Shown in pieces: positions 1 to 7,309 of a stretch of 64,000 bases of DNA. The stretch spans positions 62,001-126,000 of the forward strand of contig JAAEOK010000032.1 of assembly GCA_024244705.1 (NCBI GenBank), given 5' to 3'. A program made the translations under genes and the position numbers. Below the pieces are notes generated by a model, which worked only from the letters and a program-made list of their open reading frames with translations, was not told the origin of the DNA and made no database searches. Position 1 is the first letter of the stretch, and each line of letters opens with the position of its first letter. The stretch is from Alphaproteobacteria bacterium. GTDB taxonomy: Bacteria > Pseudomonadota > Alphaproteobacteria > JAAEOK01.

Positions 1-1
1 C

Positions 2-310
2 CTGTACGCCGAATGCCGATCCCAAGACGAACAATCGGCGGCCGTACTGGCGGCATATCTTGACCGCCTTAACCCCGAGTGGCGCGAACGCACGACCGAC
101 GGCGGCCCCACGGCGAGCGCCGCCTCGGACGGCAAGATGACCTTGAATGAGGCCCGCAAGATTCTCGGACTCGGCGAGAATCCGACGGAGGCGGAAATCA
201 AAGCTGCCCATCGCCGCCTGATGAAGCAGTTTCATCCTGATCAGGGTGGGTCCTCCTATCTCGCGGCCAAAATCAACGAAGCCAAAGAACTGTTACTTGG
301 CAAGAATTAG
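2..310 (+). CDS. C-terminal J-domain protein (partial, 5' end outside window)
   Basis: Only the last 102 codons are present; the frame is open from base 2 to TAG at 308-310. The visible end is a DnaJ domain at the extreme C terminus, with helix II leading to the HPD tripeptide (FHPDQGG) that stimulates the ATPase of Hsp70. A C-terminal J domain followed by QGGS is the layout of Pam18/TIM14-like and DjlA-like alphaproteobacterial co-chaperones, many of which carry an N-terminal membrane segment; that part lies outside the window, so membrane anchoring cannot be checked. The protein ends about 150 bases before galU, with no terminator seen between them. J-domain assignment is firm; the exact subfamily is not. 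Confidence 0.85.
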   Translation: MYAECRSQDEQSAAVLAAYLDRLNPEWRERTTDGGPTASAASDGKMTLNEARKILGLGENPTEAEIKAAHRRLMKQFHPDQGGSSYLAAKINEAKELLLGKN

Positions 311-455
311 AGGTGCTCCGAGAGGCCGTCAAAAATCGATGTAGGCCCCGCTTGCGCGGCCCTGTCCCGGTGTGGCACAAACGCCTTGCTCCGCGACCGC
401 TTTATGGGGTTGGCAGCGGAGCTCCTGCGCTATTATTTGGCTAACACGGCCCTCC

Positions 456-1337
456 ATGAGCAAGAAAGTCAGGAAAGCGGTTTTTCCGGTGGCTGGTCTT
501 GGTACTCGGTTCTTGCCGGCGACCAAGGCGATCCCCAAGGAAATGTTGCCCGTGGTCGACAAACCATTGATCCAGTATGCGGTCGAAGAGGCCCGCAGCG
601 CTGGAATCGAGGACATTATCTTCGTCACCGGCCGCGGGAAATACGCCATAGAGGACCATTTTGACAAATCCGATCAGCTTGAGGATGTGCTGCGCGCTCG
701 CGGCAAGCACGATCTCTACAGCTCGGTTGCGGAAATGCTGCCCGGTCCCGGCCGTATCGCCTATACCCGGCAGCCCGAGCCTTTAGGCCTCGGTCATGCG
801 GTTTGGTGCGCCCGTTCGTTGGTGGGAGAGGAGCCATTTGCGGTATTGCTGGCCGATGATCTGATCATGGCTGAGCCGCCGTGCCTCAAGCAAATGGTCG
901 ATGTTCACGCCGAGACCGGCGGCAATGTTGTTGCCGTGATGGACGTTCCCCGGGAACAGACCGATCGCTACGGAATTCTCGATATCGATTCCGACGATGG
1001 ACGCCTGGTAACGGTCACGGGTTTGATCGAAAAGCCCGACCCGTCGGTCGCACCCTCGAACCTGTCGATCACCGGTCGCTACATTCTTGATCCCACTGTG
1101 CTTGATGAACTCGGCGCACAGCAAAAGGGGGCCGGCGGCGAAATTCAATTAACCGATGCCATGGCGGCAACGATCGGCCGCGTTCCTTTCCATGGGCTCC
1201 GTTTCGAGGGCCGGCGTTTCGATTGTGGTGACAAGGCGGGGTATGTCTTGGCCAACGTCGCCTTCGGCCTCGCCCGTGACGATTTGGCCGTTGATTTGCG
1301 AGCCGCGCTGGCGGCAGTCCTCGAGACCTACGAATAG
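456..1337 (+). CDS. galU: UTP--glucose-1-phosphate uridylyltransferase
   Basis: Makes UDP-glucose from UTP and glucose 1-phosphate in the cytoplasm, the entry point to exopolysaccharide and LPS sugars. The N terminus has the nucleotidyltransferase signature GLGTRFLPATKAIPKEMLP, with the conserved lysines of the GalU family, and the later LIEKP motif. An open frame continues upstream to ATG 372, but the 28 extra residues show no family similarity, so ATG 456 (294-aa product, normal GalU length of about 290-300) is chosen. The next gene, UDP-glucose dehydrogenase, starts 10 bases downstream and uses its product; the phosphohexomutase after it supplies glucose 1-phosphate. The three form a nucleotide-sugar operon. 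Confidence 0.93.
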   Translation: MSKKVRKAVFPVAGLGTRFLPATKAIPKEMLPVVDKPLIQYAVEEARSAGIEDIIFVTGRGKYAIEDHFDKSDQLEDVLRARGKHDLYSSVAEMLPGPGRIAYTRQPEPLGLGHAVWCARSLVGEEPFAVLLADDLIMAEPPCLKQMVDVHAETGGNVVAVMDVPREQTDRYGILDIDSDDGRLVTVTGLIEKPDPSVAPSNLSITGRYILDPTVLDELGAQQKGAGGEIQLTDAMAATIGRVPFHGLRFEGRRFDCGDKAGYVLANVAFGLARDDLAVDLRAALAAVLETYE

Positions 1338-1347
1338 GAGCGCCGCA

Positions 1348-2691
1348 ATGCGCATTGCAATGATAGGTTCGGGATATGTTGGCCTCGTTTCGGGGGCCTG
1401 TTTTTCCGAGTTCGGGGTCGAGGTCGTATGCGTCGACAACGACAAGGACAAGATCGCCGCGCTCGCCGCCGGACGCATCCCGATCTTCGAGCCGGGGCTG
1501 GACGGACTCGTCGAAACCAACCGCACGGCCGGGCGGCTGTCCTTCACCACCGATCTTGACGGTGCAGTTCGCGGTGCCGATGCGGTTTTTATCGCGGTTG
1601 GGACGCCGAGCAGACGCGGCGATGGCCATGCCGATCTCTCATACGTTTTCGAGGCCGCCAAAGCTATTGCCAAAGCCATCGACGGATACACCGTCGTGGT
1701 GACGAAATCGACGGTTCCGGTGGGAACCGGCCGTGACGTTGCGCGAATTATTCATGAGACGCGGCCAGAGGCGGATTTCGATGTGGTTTCGAATCCCGAA
1801 TTCCTACGCGAGGGGTCGGCCATCAACGATTTCATGCACCCTGACAGGGTCGTCATCGGAGCAGAGAGTGACCGCGCACGAGATCTGATGCGGGCGCTGT
1901 ATCGGCCGCTTTATCTGATTGAAACGCCGATCCTGCAGACCGATCTGGAGACAGCGGAACTCACGAAATATGCCGCCAACGCCTTTCTCGCTACCAAGAT
2001 TACTTTCATCAATGAGATCGCCGACCTCTGCGAAGCCATAGGAGCCGATGTCCATGGCGTGGCCAAGGGGATCGGGCTCGACAACCGTATCGGATCCAAG
2101 TTCCTCCACGCCGGTCCCGGCTATGGGGGCTCTTGCTTTCCGAAGGATACGCTTGCCCTTGTGCGGACCGCACAGGAGAAGAAAACACCGGTCCGTATCG
2201 TCGAGACCGTGGTCGAAGTCAATGACGTCCGGAAAAAACACATGGCCGATCGTATTATCGCGGCTTGCGACGGCAGCGTGGCCGGAAAGAGAATCGCGAT
2301 CCTTGGCGTTACGTTCAAACCCAACACCGACGATATGAGGGACAGCCCGAGCCTCGACATAATTCCGGCTCTCCAGCAGGCTGGTGCCTCCATTCTCGCC
2401 TTTGACCCCGAAGGCATGAACGAGGCGAGCACCCTCCTGCACGGTGTGGAGTGGCGGGATAGTGCATATCAAGCGATCGAGGGGGCCGATGCTCTGGTAA
2501 TCTTGACCGAATGGAATGAGTTTCGCGCCCTCGATCTTGACCGCATACGCGCGGCGCTAAGGGCGCCGATCGTTATCGATTTGCGCAATATCTATGAGCC
2601 CAGCGAGATGCTCGAAAAAGGCTTCCGCTACTCGAGCGTTGGCCGCGGGTCGCGGTCACCGGTAAGTGCCAATACGCGCAAAACCGCATGA
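1348..2691 (+). CDS. ugd: UDP-glucose 6-dehydrogenase
   Basis: Oxidises UDP-glucose twice with NAD+ to UDP-glucuronate for acidic polysaccharides. The 447-aa product begins with the Rossmann motif IGSGYVGLVSGACFSEFG, has the central helix with the catalytic PGYGGSCFPKD motif (nucleophilic Cys), and the C-terminal UDP-binding region around TFKPNTDDMRDSPS. ATG 1348 is chosen over longer in-frame starts back to 1156 because it is preceded by an AGGAG ribosome site at 1336-1340 and starts exactly at the Rossmann fold. Its TGA overlaps the ATG of the following phosphohexomutase (ATGA at 2688-2691), implying translational coupling. Confidence 0.95.
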   Translation: MRIAMIGSGYVGLVSGACFSEFGVEVVCVDNDKDKIAALAAGRIPIFEPGLDGLVETNRTAGRLSFTTDLDGAVRGADAVFIAVGTPSRRGDGHADLSYVFEAAKAIAKAIDGYTVVVTKSTVPVGTGRDVARIIHETRPEADFDVVSNPEFLREGSAINDFMHPDRVVIGAESDRARDLMRALYRPLYLIETPILQTDLETAELTKYAANAFLATKITFINEIADLCEAIGADVHGVAKGIGLDNRIGSKFLHAGPGYGGSCFPKDTLALVRTAQEKKTPVRIVETVVEVNDVRKKHMADRIIAACDGSVAGKRIAILGVTFKPNTDDMRDSPSLDIIPALQQAGASILAFDPEGMNEASTLLHGVEWRDSAYQAIEGADALVILTEWNEFRALDLDRIRAALRAPIVIDLRNIYEPSEMLEKGFRYSSVGRGSRSPVSANTRKTA

Positions 2692-4070
2692 GTGCCGGGC
2701 ACCGATTGGACCCGACGATTCTGCGGGAATACGACATCCGCGGAATCGTCGGGCAAGACCTTGATATTCCCGATGTCTACGCGGCCGCCCGGGCCTTTGG
2801 CACGGTGATCGCCCGTGCCGGCGGCAGTTCGGTCGCGGTCGGTTATGACGGGCGCAAGAGTTCTCCGGGATTCGCAGATGCTGCCGTGAAAGGCATCTGC
2901 GATTGTGGGCTTGAGGCACTGTCGATCGGTCTGGGCCCGACGCCGATGCTGTATTTCTCGGTCAAGTCGCTGCCGACCGATGCCGGCTTGATGATTACGG
3001 GGTCACACAATCCGGCGTCCTACAACGGCATCAAGCTAATGCGTCATGAGGGTGCCTTTTATGGCCCGGACATTCGCGACCTTGGTCGAATGGCGAAAGT
3101 GGCCGACTATGCGGAGGGTAACGGACGAGTCCGCAACGTCACCGTTTTCGACGGCTATGTCATGAAATTGGCAGAGGCCTATGGTACCGAACAGGGTCTC
3201 AAGGTTGCCTGGGATGCCGGCAACGGGGCCGCCGGGCCGGCAATGGCTGCGCTCACCAAACGGATTCCCGGCGACCACATTTTGCTCAATGAGGCGATCG
3301 ACAGCACCTTTCCCAACCACCATCCTGACCCCACGGTCGCGGCGAATCTGAACCAGCTTATTGAAGTCGTTCGGGCCGAGGGTTGCGACCTTGGCATAGC
3401 GTTCGATGGTGATGGAGATCGGATCGGAGCGGTCGACGGAGACGGAAGCATTGTCTGGGCGGATCAGTTGATGACCTTGTTCGCGGCCGATGTTCTCACC
3501 CGTCATCCCGGTGCGACGATCATTTCCGAAGTCAAAGCCAGCCAGGTTCTTTATGACGAAATCGAGCGACTCGGCGGCAAGTCCCTGATGTGGAAGACCG
3601 GCCATTCGCTACTGAAGGCCAAAATGGCGGAGACCGGCGCGCCATTGGCCGGGGAAATGAGTGGTCACATATTTTTCGCCGACACCTATTACGGGTTCGA
3701 CGACGGGCTATACGCAGCAGTGCGGCTACTCGACATCCTGGCGCGGGGCGGGGAAACGCTGGCGGTGCGCATGGCACGGTTGCCGTCGGTCGAGAACACG
3801 CCGGAATTAAGATTCCAAGTCGATGAGGCCCGGAAATTTACGATCGTTGAAACCGTTCGCGATCAGCTCCGACAAGCGGGAGCGGAGATGAACGACGTCG
3901 ACGGAGTTCGTGTAAAGACCGACGACGGGTGGTGGTTGTTGCGCGCCTCCAACACCCAAAATGTCCTTGTTGCCCGCTGCGAGGCGCTGGACGAGGCGGG
4001 CTTAGTGCGACTTAAGGCGGCGGTGGTGCAGGCCTTAACGGGGGCCGGTGTCGAGCTGCCGGATTTTTGA
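2688..4070 (+). CDS. Phosphomannomutase/phosphoglucomutase
   Basis: Alpha-D-phosphohexomutase of the AlgC/ManB type, interconverting hexose 6-phosphates and 1-phosphates. All four functional loops are visible in order: the phosphoserine loop TGSHNPASYNGIK, the Mg-binding loop FDGDGDRIG, the sugar-recognition loop GEMSGHIFF, and the phosphate-contact loop RASNTQN near the C terminus. The length (460 aa) is normal. It overlaps the ugd stop codon by four bases, so galU, ugd and this gene are probably one transcript supplying UDP-glucose, UDP-glucuronate and possibly GDP-mannose precursors. Whether glucose or mannose is the main substrate cannot be told from sequence, so no symbol is given. Confidence 0.92.
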   Translation: MSAGHRLDPTILREYDIRGIVGQDLDIPDVYAAARAFGTVIARAGGSSVAVGYDGRKSSPGFADAAVKGICDCGLEALSIGLGPTPMLYFSVKSLPTDAGLMITGSHNPASYNGIKLMRHEGAFYGPDIRDLGRMAKVADYAEGNGRVRNVTVFDGYVMKLAEAYGTEQGLKVAWDAGNGAAGPAMAALTKRIPGDHILLNEAIDSTFPNHHPDPTVAANLNQLIEVVRAEGCDLGIAFDGDGDRIGAVDGDGSIVWADQLMTLFAADVLTRHPGATIISEVKASQVLYDEIERLGGKSLMWKTGHSLLKAKMAETGAPLAGEMSGHIFFADTYYGFDDGLYAAVRLLDILARGGETLAVRMARLPSVENTPELRFQVDEARKFTIVETVRDQLRQAGAEMNDVDGVRVKTDDGWWLLRASNTQNVLVARCEALDEAGLVRLKAAVVQALTGAGVELPDF

Positions 4071-4379
4071 TCTCTCTCTCGGCGGCCTTTGCGGGGCCCT
4101 GAGGTTCGAGATTGATGTTCCAGAGCCGACTTTCACCATTTGCCATTGTGGAATGTGTCGAAAATGGTCGGCCGAGCCGTTCATGTCCGTCCATTGTCCC
4201 GGTGTGGCGACCTTCGCCATCGACGAAAGCCTCGCGTGGTACAAGGGGCCGGGATGGGCGGAACGGGGTCTCTGTGAGCACTGTGGCAGCAGCCTGTTTT
4301 GGCGTTTGGCCCGGGATCACAGGCAATGTCGATCATGGCTGCGGACGTCTTCGACGACGCCGAAGATCCCCACAACTAA
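4048..4379 (+). pseudogene. GFA/CENP-V-type zinc protein, frameshifted
   Basis: The frame opening at ATG 4048 (inside the end of the phosphohexomutase gene) gives a typical small GFA-family fold: a LCGA start, CHCGMCRKWS, and CEHCGSSLFW zinc motifs. Right after SSLFWRL, at about 4305-4312, family similarity leaves this frame and continues one base out of phase as MSIMAADVFDDAEDPHN, ending at TAA 4377-4379, which is the normal C terminus of these proteins. A single missing base explains this. The usual first motif GGCxCG also reads GGLCG, lacking one zinc cysteine. The original frame runs on to 4671 as meaningless sequence antisense to the next gene. A sequencing or assembly error remains possible. 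Confidence 0.7.
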
Positions 4380-4427
4380 AATCTCGGAGAAATCAATCTA
4401 TGCCCGGGATACGGATAGCAGGGAACG

Positions 4428-5828
4428 CTATTCGGCGGAGGCAAGGACGGCGTTTTTGGCCTGTTTGATTGCGATACAGGGCACGCGTTTCTTCTTCAAG
4501 GCCTTGCACGCCGCGCGCGCTTCCGGCTCCGAAAAGCCGACCAGCCGAGCCCGATATATCGGACGTTTGCGACCCTTGAGCAGGACGATCGCCTCTTCGG
4601 CATTCGTCGCCAAGCTCGGCATCTTGCTGGTGGCGACGTCGACGGCGTCGGCGGCCTTGTCTCGGTCGTAGTAGGCGCCTACTTGAATCGCCCAATCGCC
4701 CGTGATCGTCCGGTCTCCGAACGCCGGTTTTTCCGGCGGCCTCAGTACCGTGACGGTTGGCGCCGATACAAAACTAAAGGGCTTGGATTTGGGCAACACC
4801 AGCCCCGGGGTAACGGTCAGGCCGCCCGGCCGTAACTTCGGCAGGATGGAAGGGGAAGGCCCCGCCACTGCGACTTGTTTGGTAACCGGCTGCGGATCGG
4901 GTAGCTGCGATTCGATTACAGACTCCGGTCGTACCGCATTCACGGCAGTGACGACAGTTCCAGGCTTTGGCCGCGGTGTGATCACCTCTACGCTTTTTAC
5001 CATGGGCCATGATTTGTCGAGGATCCGCTTCATATGGGAATCGCGCGAGCGAGACGATTTGCCGCCAAAAACGACACCGATCAGCCGCCGCCCATTGCGC
5101 TCGACGGATGTCACGAGATTGTAGCCCGAGGCACGCGTATAACCGGTCTTGAGGCCATCGGCGCCGCGATAGGACTTCACGACCCGGTTGTGGGTCCGAT
5201 AGGTGCGGCCGCCCCAGCGAAACGAGTCCAGCGAGAAATAGTGGTAGTGATGTGGAAAGGTGAAATAAATCGCCTGGGCCAACCGCGCCATGTCTCGTGC
5301 GGTACTCAGTTGCTTCCGGTTGGGGAGGCCTGAGGCATTGGCGAAATTGGTTTTAGACATTCCGATATTGTGAGCCTTCGCGGTCATGAGACGCGCGAAT
5401 TTCGCCTCGGTACCGCCCAGAGCTTCAGCGACCACAACGGCGACATCATTCGCGGATCGAATGACCAGTGCCCGAATCGCTTGATCCACTGTAATCGTGC
5501 TACCGCGCCGCAGCCCCAATTTCGATGCCGGCTGACGGGCCGCGCGGGCGGAAACCTTGAGCTTGCTCGCCTTGGTAAAGCGCCCTTCATCGACCGCCTC
5601 GAACAGCAAGAAGAGTGTCATCATCTTGGTCAGGGAGGCGGGATAGTTCCGCGTATCCGCATTGCGCGAATACAAGACCTGGCCACTATGACCGTCGACG
5701 ACAATCGAAGCGTACTTGGCGGCCGCCGGTGCTATACCGAAAAACTGAATTGCCAGCACGGTGACGGCCACGACTGTCGCCAGCCGTCTCGCGCGGTTCT
5801 GGTTGATCTCAATCCCCAGTCGGAACAT
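4428..5828 (-). CDS. D-alanyl-D-alanine carboxypeptidase with SPOR domain
   Basis: Periplasmic low-molecular-weight penicillin-binding protein (peptidase S11, DacC/DacF type) trimming the terminal D-Ala of peptidoglycan stem peptides. The 466-aa product has a hydrophobic signal segment at residues about 16-37 ending AAAKYA, the SxxK motif SLTK (about residue 65), the SxN motif SAND (about 128), and KTGYT. After a proline-rich linker of about 100 residues it ends in a SPOR domain (WAIQVGAY onward), which binds denuded glycan strands at division sites. The SPOR tail is common in alphaproteobacterial DacC-like enzymes. It is separated from the upstream Anbu gene on the same strand by a weak terminator. 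Confidence 0.9.
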   Translation of the reverse strand: MFRLGIEINQNRARRLATVVAVTVLAIQFFGIAPAAAKYASIVVDGHSGQVLYSRNADTRNYPASLTKMMTLFLLFEAVDEGRFTKASKLKVSARAARQPASKLGLRRGSTITVDQAIRALVIRSANDVAVVVAEALGGTEAKFARLMTAKAHNIGMSKTNFANASGLPNRKQLSTARDMARLAQAIYFTFPHHYHYFSLDSFRWGGRTYRTHNRVVKSYRGADGLKTGYTRASGYNLVTSVERNGRRLIGVVFGGKSSRSRDSHMKRILDKSWPMVKSVEVITPRPKPGTVVTAVNAVRPESVIESQLPDPQPVTKQVAVAGPSPSILPKLRPGGLTVTPGLVLPKSKPFSFVSAPTVTVLRPPEKPAFGDRTITGDWAIQVGAYYDRDKAADAVDVATSKMPSLATNAEEAIVLLKGRKRPIYRARLVGFSEPEARAACKALKKKRVPCIAIKQAKNAVLASAE

Positions 5829-5924
5829 CGCGTTCTGTACGCCCTTTGTTGCGACCGCTACCCTTGCTTTAAGAGTCTAGAAAAATCAACGGCCTCTGTC
5901 CAGTTTACAATGCCGTACTTAAGG

Positions 5925-5950
5925 AAAAATTTCTACCGGCACCGCGGTAG
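5925..5950 (-). terminator. Weak intrinsic terminator after the Anbu gene
   Basis: On the minus strand a 6-bp stem CTACCG/CGGTAG with a six-base loop lies 10 bases past the Anbu stop codon and is followed by AAATTTTTCC. The stem is short, so termination may be partial. Confidence 0.45.
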
Positions 5951-5959
5951 GGATTGGCG

Positions 5960-6721
5960 CTATTTCTCACCGCCAACCAACGTCAGGCGGCCCGCGTTCT
6001 CAGGTAATAGATCTTCGCTCCAGGGACCAGGCGGCATTTCCTGAGCCAAGCTGGTCAAGCGCTCATTCCACCATTGGCGCTGCTGCTGTAGGTCCTCGTA
6101 ATCATAGTGGCCCTCGTACCACCGGTCGTTCGCCATGTAATAGACCAAGATGTCGATTGGAAATCCGACATCGGCCGAGCTGGTGCGTGTCGAATCGAAT
6201 GATAAATAGGCCAGCTTGATCGCCGTCAGCATAGGGGTTTCAAAGCGAAGTGCCCGATCGAGTATCGGTTTGCCGTAGGCCGTTGCGCCAATCGACAGAT
6301 ACGGCGTGCGTTCCGCAATTTCGACCCAATTTCCTTCCGGATAGATCAGGTAAACCGCGGGTTCCTTGTCGTCGCACAGCCTGCCGCAGAGCAACGTGTG
6401 GAGATCGAAACTGAGGTTCGAGTCTCGGATTGCGGTACGGTCCTCCTTGGCGACGCGGCGCAGGCAAGCGGCATACGCGCCGGCGGCGTCGAGCATCGCG
6501 GCAGGCCGGGGCAGGGTGCCGTCGGAAAATGCCTTGTCGAGGTAAGCCACCGTCTTATCGCGGACCGACCGCAGGCCGGAGGTCATGAGCAAGAAATCGC
6601 CTCCTTGCCCCTGAAAACGCGAAACTTTGCGGGCATTCGTGACCTGGCGTCCACTCGATATCCGGCTGTCGGACAGGGCCACGATGCCGTCTTTGATCTT
6701 GATGGCGAGGCAATACGTCAC
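5960..6721 (-). CDS. Anbu-type proteasome-like peptidase
   Basis: Bacterial beta-subunit-like Ntn hydrolase (Anbu, also called BPH), related to HslV and proteasome beta subunits. The N terminus MTYCLAIKIKDG with LSDSRISSG is the hallmark: after Met removal the Thr2 side chain would be the nucleophile, and the SDSR segment supplies the conserved Asp and Arg. The length (253 aa) fits Anbu (about 240-260) rather than HslV (about 175). In many proteobacteria Anbu sits beside genes for an ATP-grasp protein, an alpha-E protein and a transglutaminase-like peptidase; none of these is here, so this is an orphan copy. Its physiological substrate is unknown. It faces clpS across a 254-base divergent promoter region. 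Confidence 0.85.
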   Translation of the reverse strand: MTYCLAIKIKDGIVALSDSRISSGRQVTNARKVSRFQGQGGDFLLMTSGLRSVRDKTVAYLDKAFSDGTLPRPAAMLDAAGAYAACLRRVAKEDRTAIRDSNLSFDLHTLLCGRLCDDKEPAVYLIYPEGNWVEIAERTPYLSIGATAYGKPILDRALRFETPMLTAIKLAYLSFDSTRTSSADVGFPIDILVYYMANDRWYEGHYDYEDLQQQRQWWNERLTSLAQEMPPGPWSEDLLPENAGRLTLVGGEK

Positions 6722-6975
6722 GGCAGCTCCAGGGCAGGCTACGGCGCGGATATTGGCATGTCCCCGGTTCCAGTCAAGCCGCTATTTCCCGGTTTCCTGC
6801 GGGTCGTGGAGTGCCCTCGACCAAAAATCAACGGGCCGCAGCCAAATACGCATTTGTGTTGTGAACTTGCGTAGGGCCTTTTAACCGGTGCCGCAAATCC
6901 AATATCATAGGAGGCGACAAACTCGTGCAACGATATTGTTCAGAAATTAGCGATTATCGGTCATAGCGGACAATA

Positions 6976-7302
6976 ATGAGCGACAAGGATCGACAAGACG
7001 GTAATGGCACCGATACCGGGGTCGTCGTTCGGCCGAAGCCGAAGACAAAGAAGCCGGCTATGTACAAGGTCTTGTTGTTGAACGACGATTACACGCCGAT
7101 GGAGTTTGTCGTATATGTGCTCGAGCGCTTCTTCAGCAAGGGACGGGAGGAGGCGACGAGAATCATGCTCCATGTCCACCGCAGGGGTGTTGGCATCTGT
7201 GGGGTATATACTTATGAAGTTGCAGAGACCAAAGTGACACAGGTCATGGACTTCGCGCGCCGCCACCAGCATCCTTTGCAATGCACGATGGAAAAGGAAT
7301 AA
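6976..7302 (+). CDS. clpS: ATP-dependent Clp protease adaptor
   Basis: Adaptor that binds N-degron substrates (N-terminal Leu, Phe, Trp, Tyr) and hands them to ClpAP. The 108-aa product has a disordered, charged N-terminal 28 residues that would insert into the ClpA pore, then the ClpS fold: [12 protein letters not shown] (the NDD acids bind the substrate alpha-amino group), the MLHVHRRG helix and [11 protein letters not shown]. It lies 7 bases upstream of clpA, the standard arrangement. The same window encodes Aat (25.1 kb), which creates Leu/Phe N-degrons. Confidence 0.96.
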   Translation: MSDKDRQDGNGTDTGVVVRPKPKTKKPAMYKVLLLNDDYTPMEFVVYVLERFFSKGREEATRIMLHVHRRGVGICGVYTYEVAETKVTQVMDFARRHQHPLQCTMEKE

Positions 7303-7309
7303 CGCCCCC

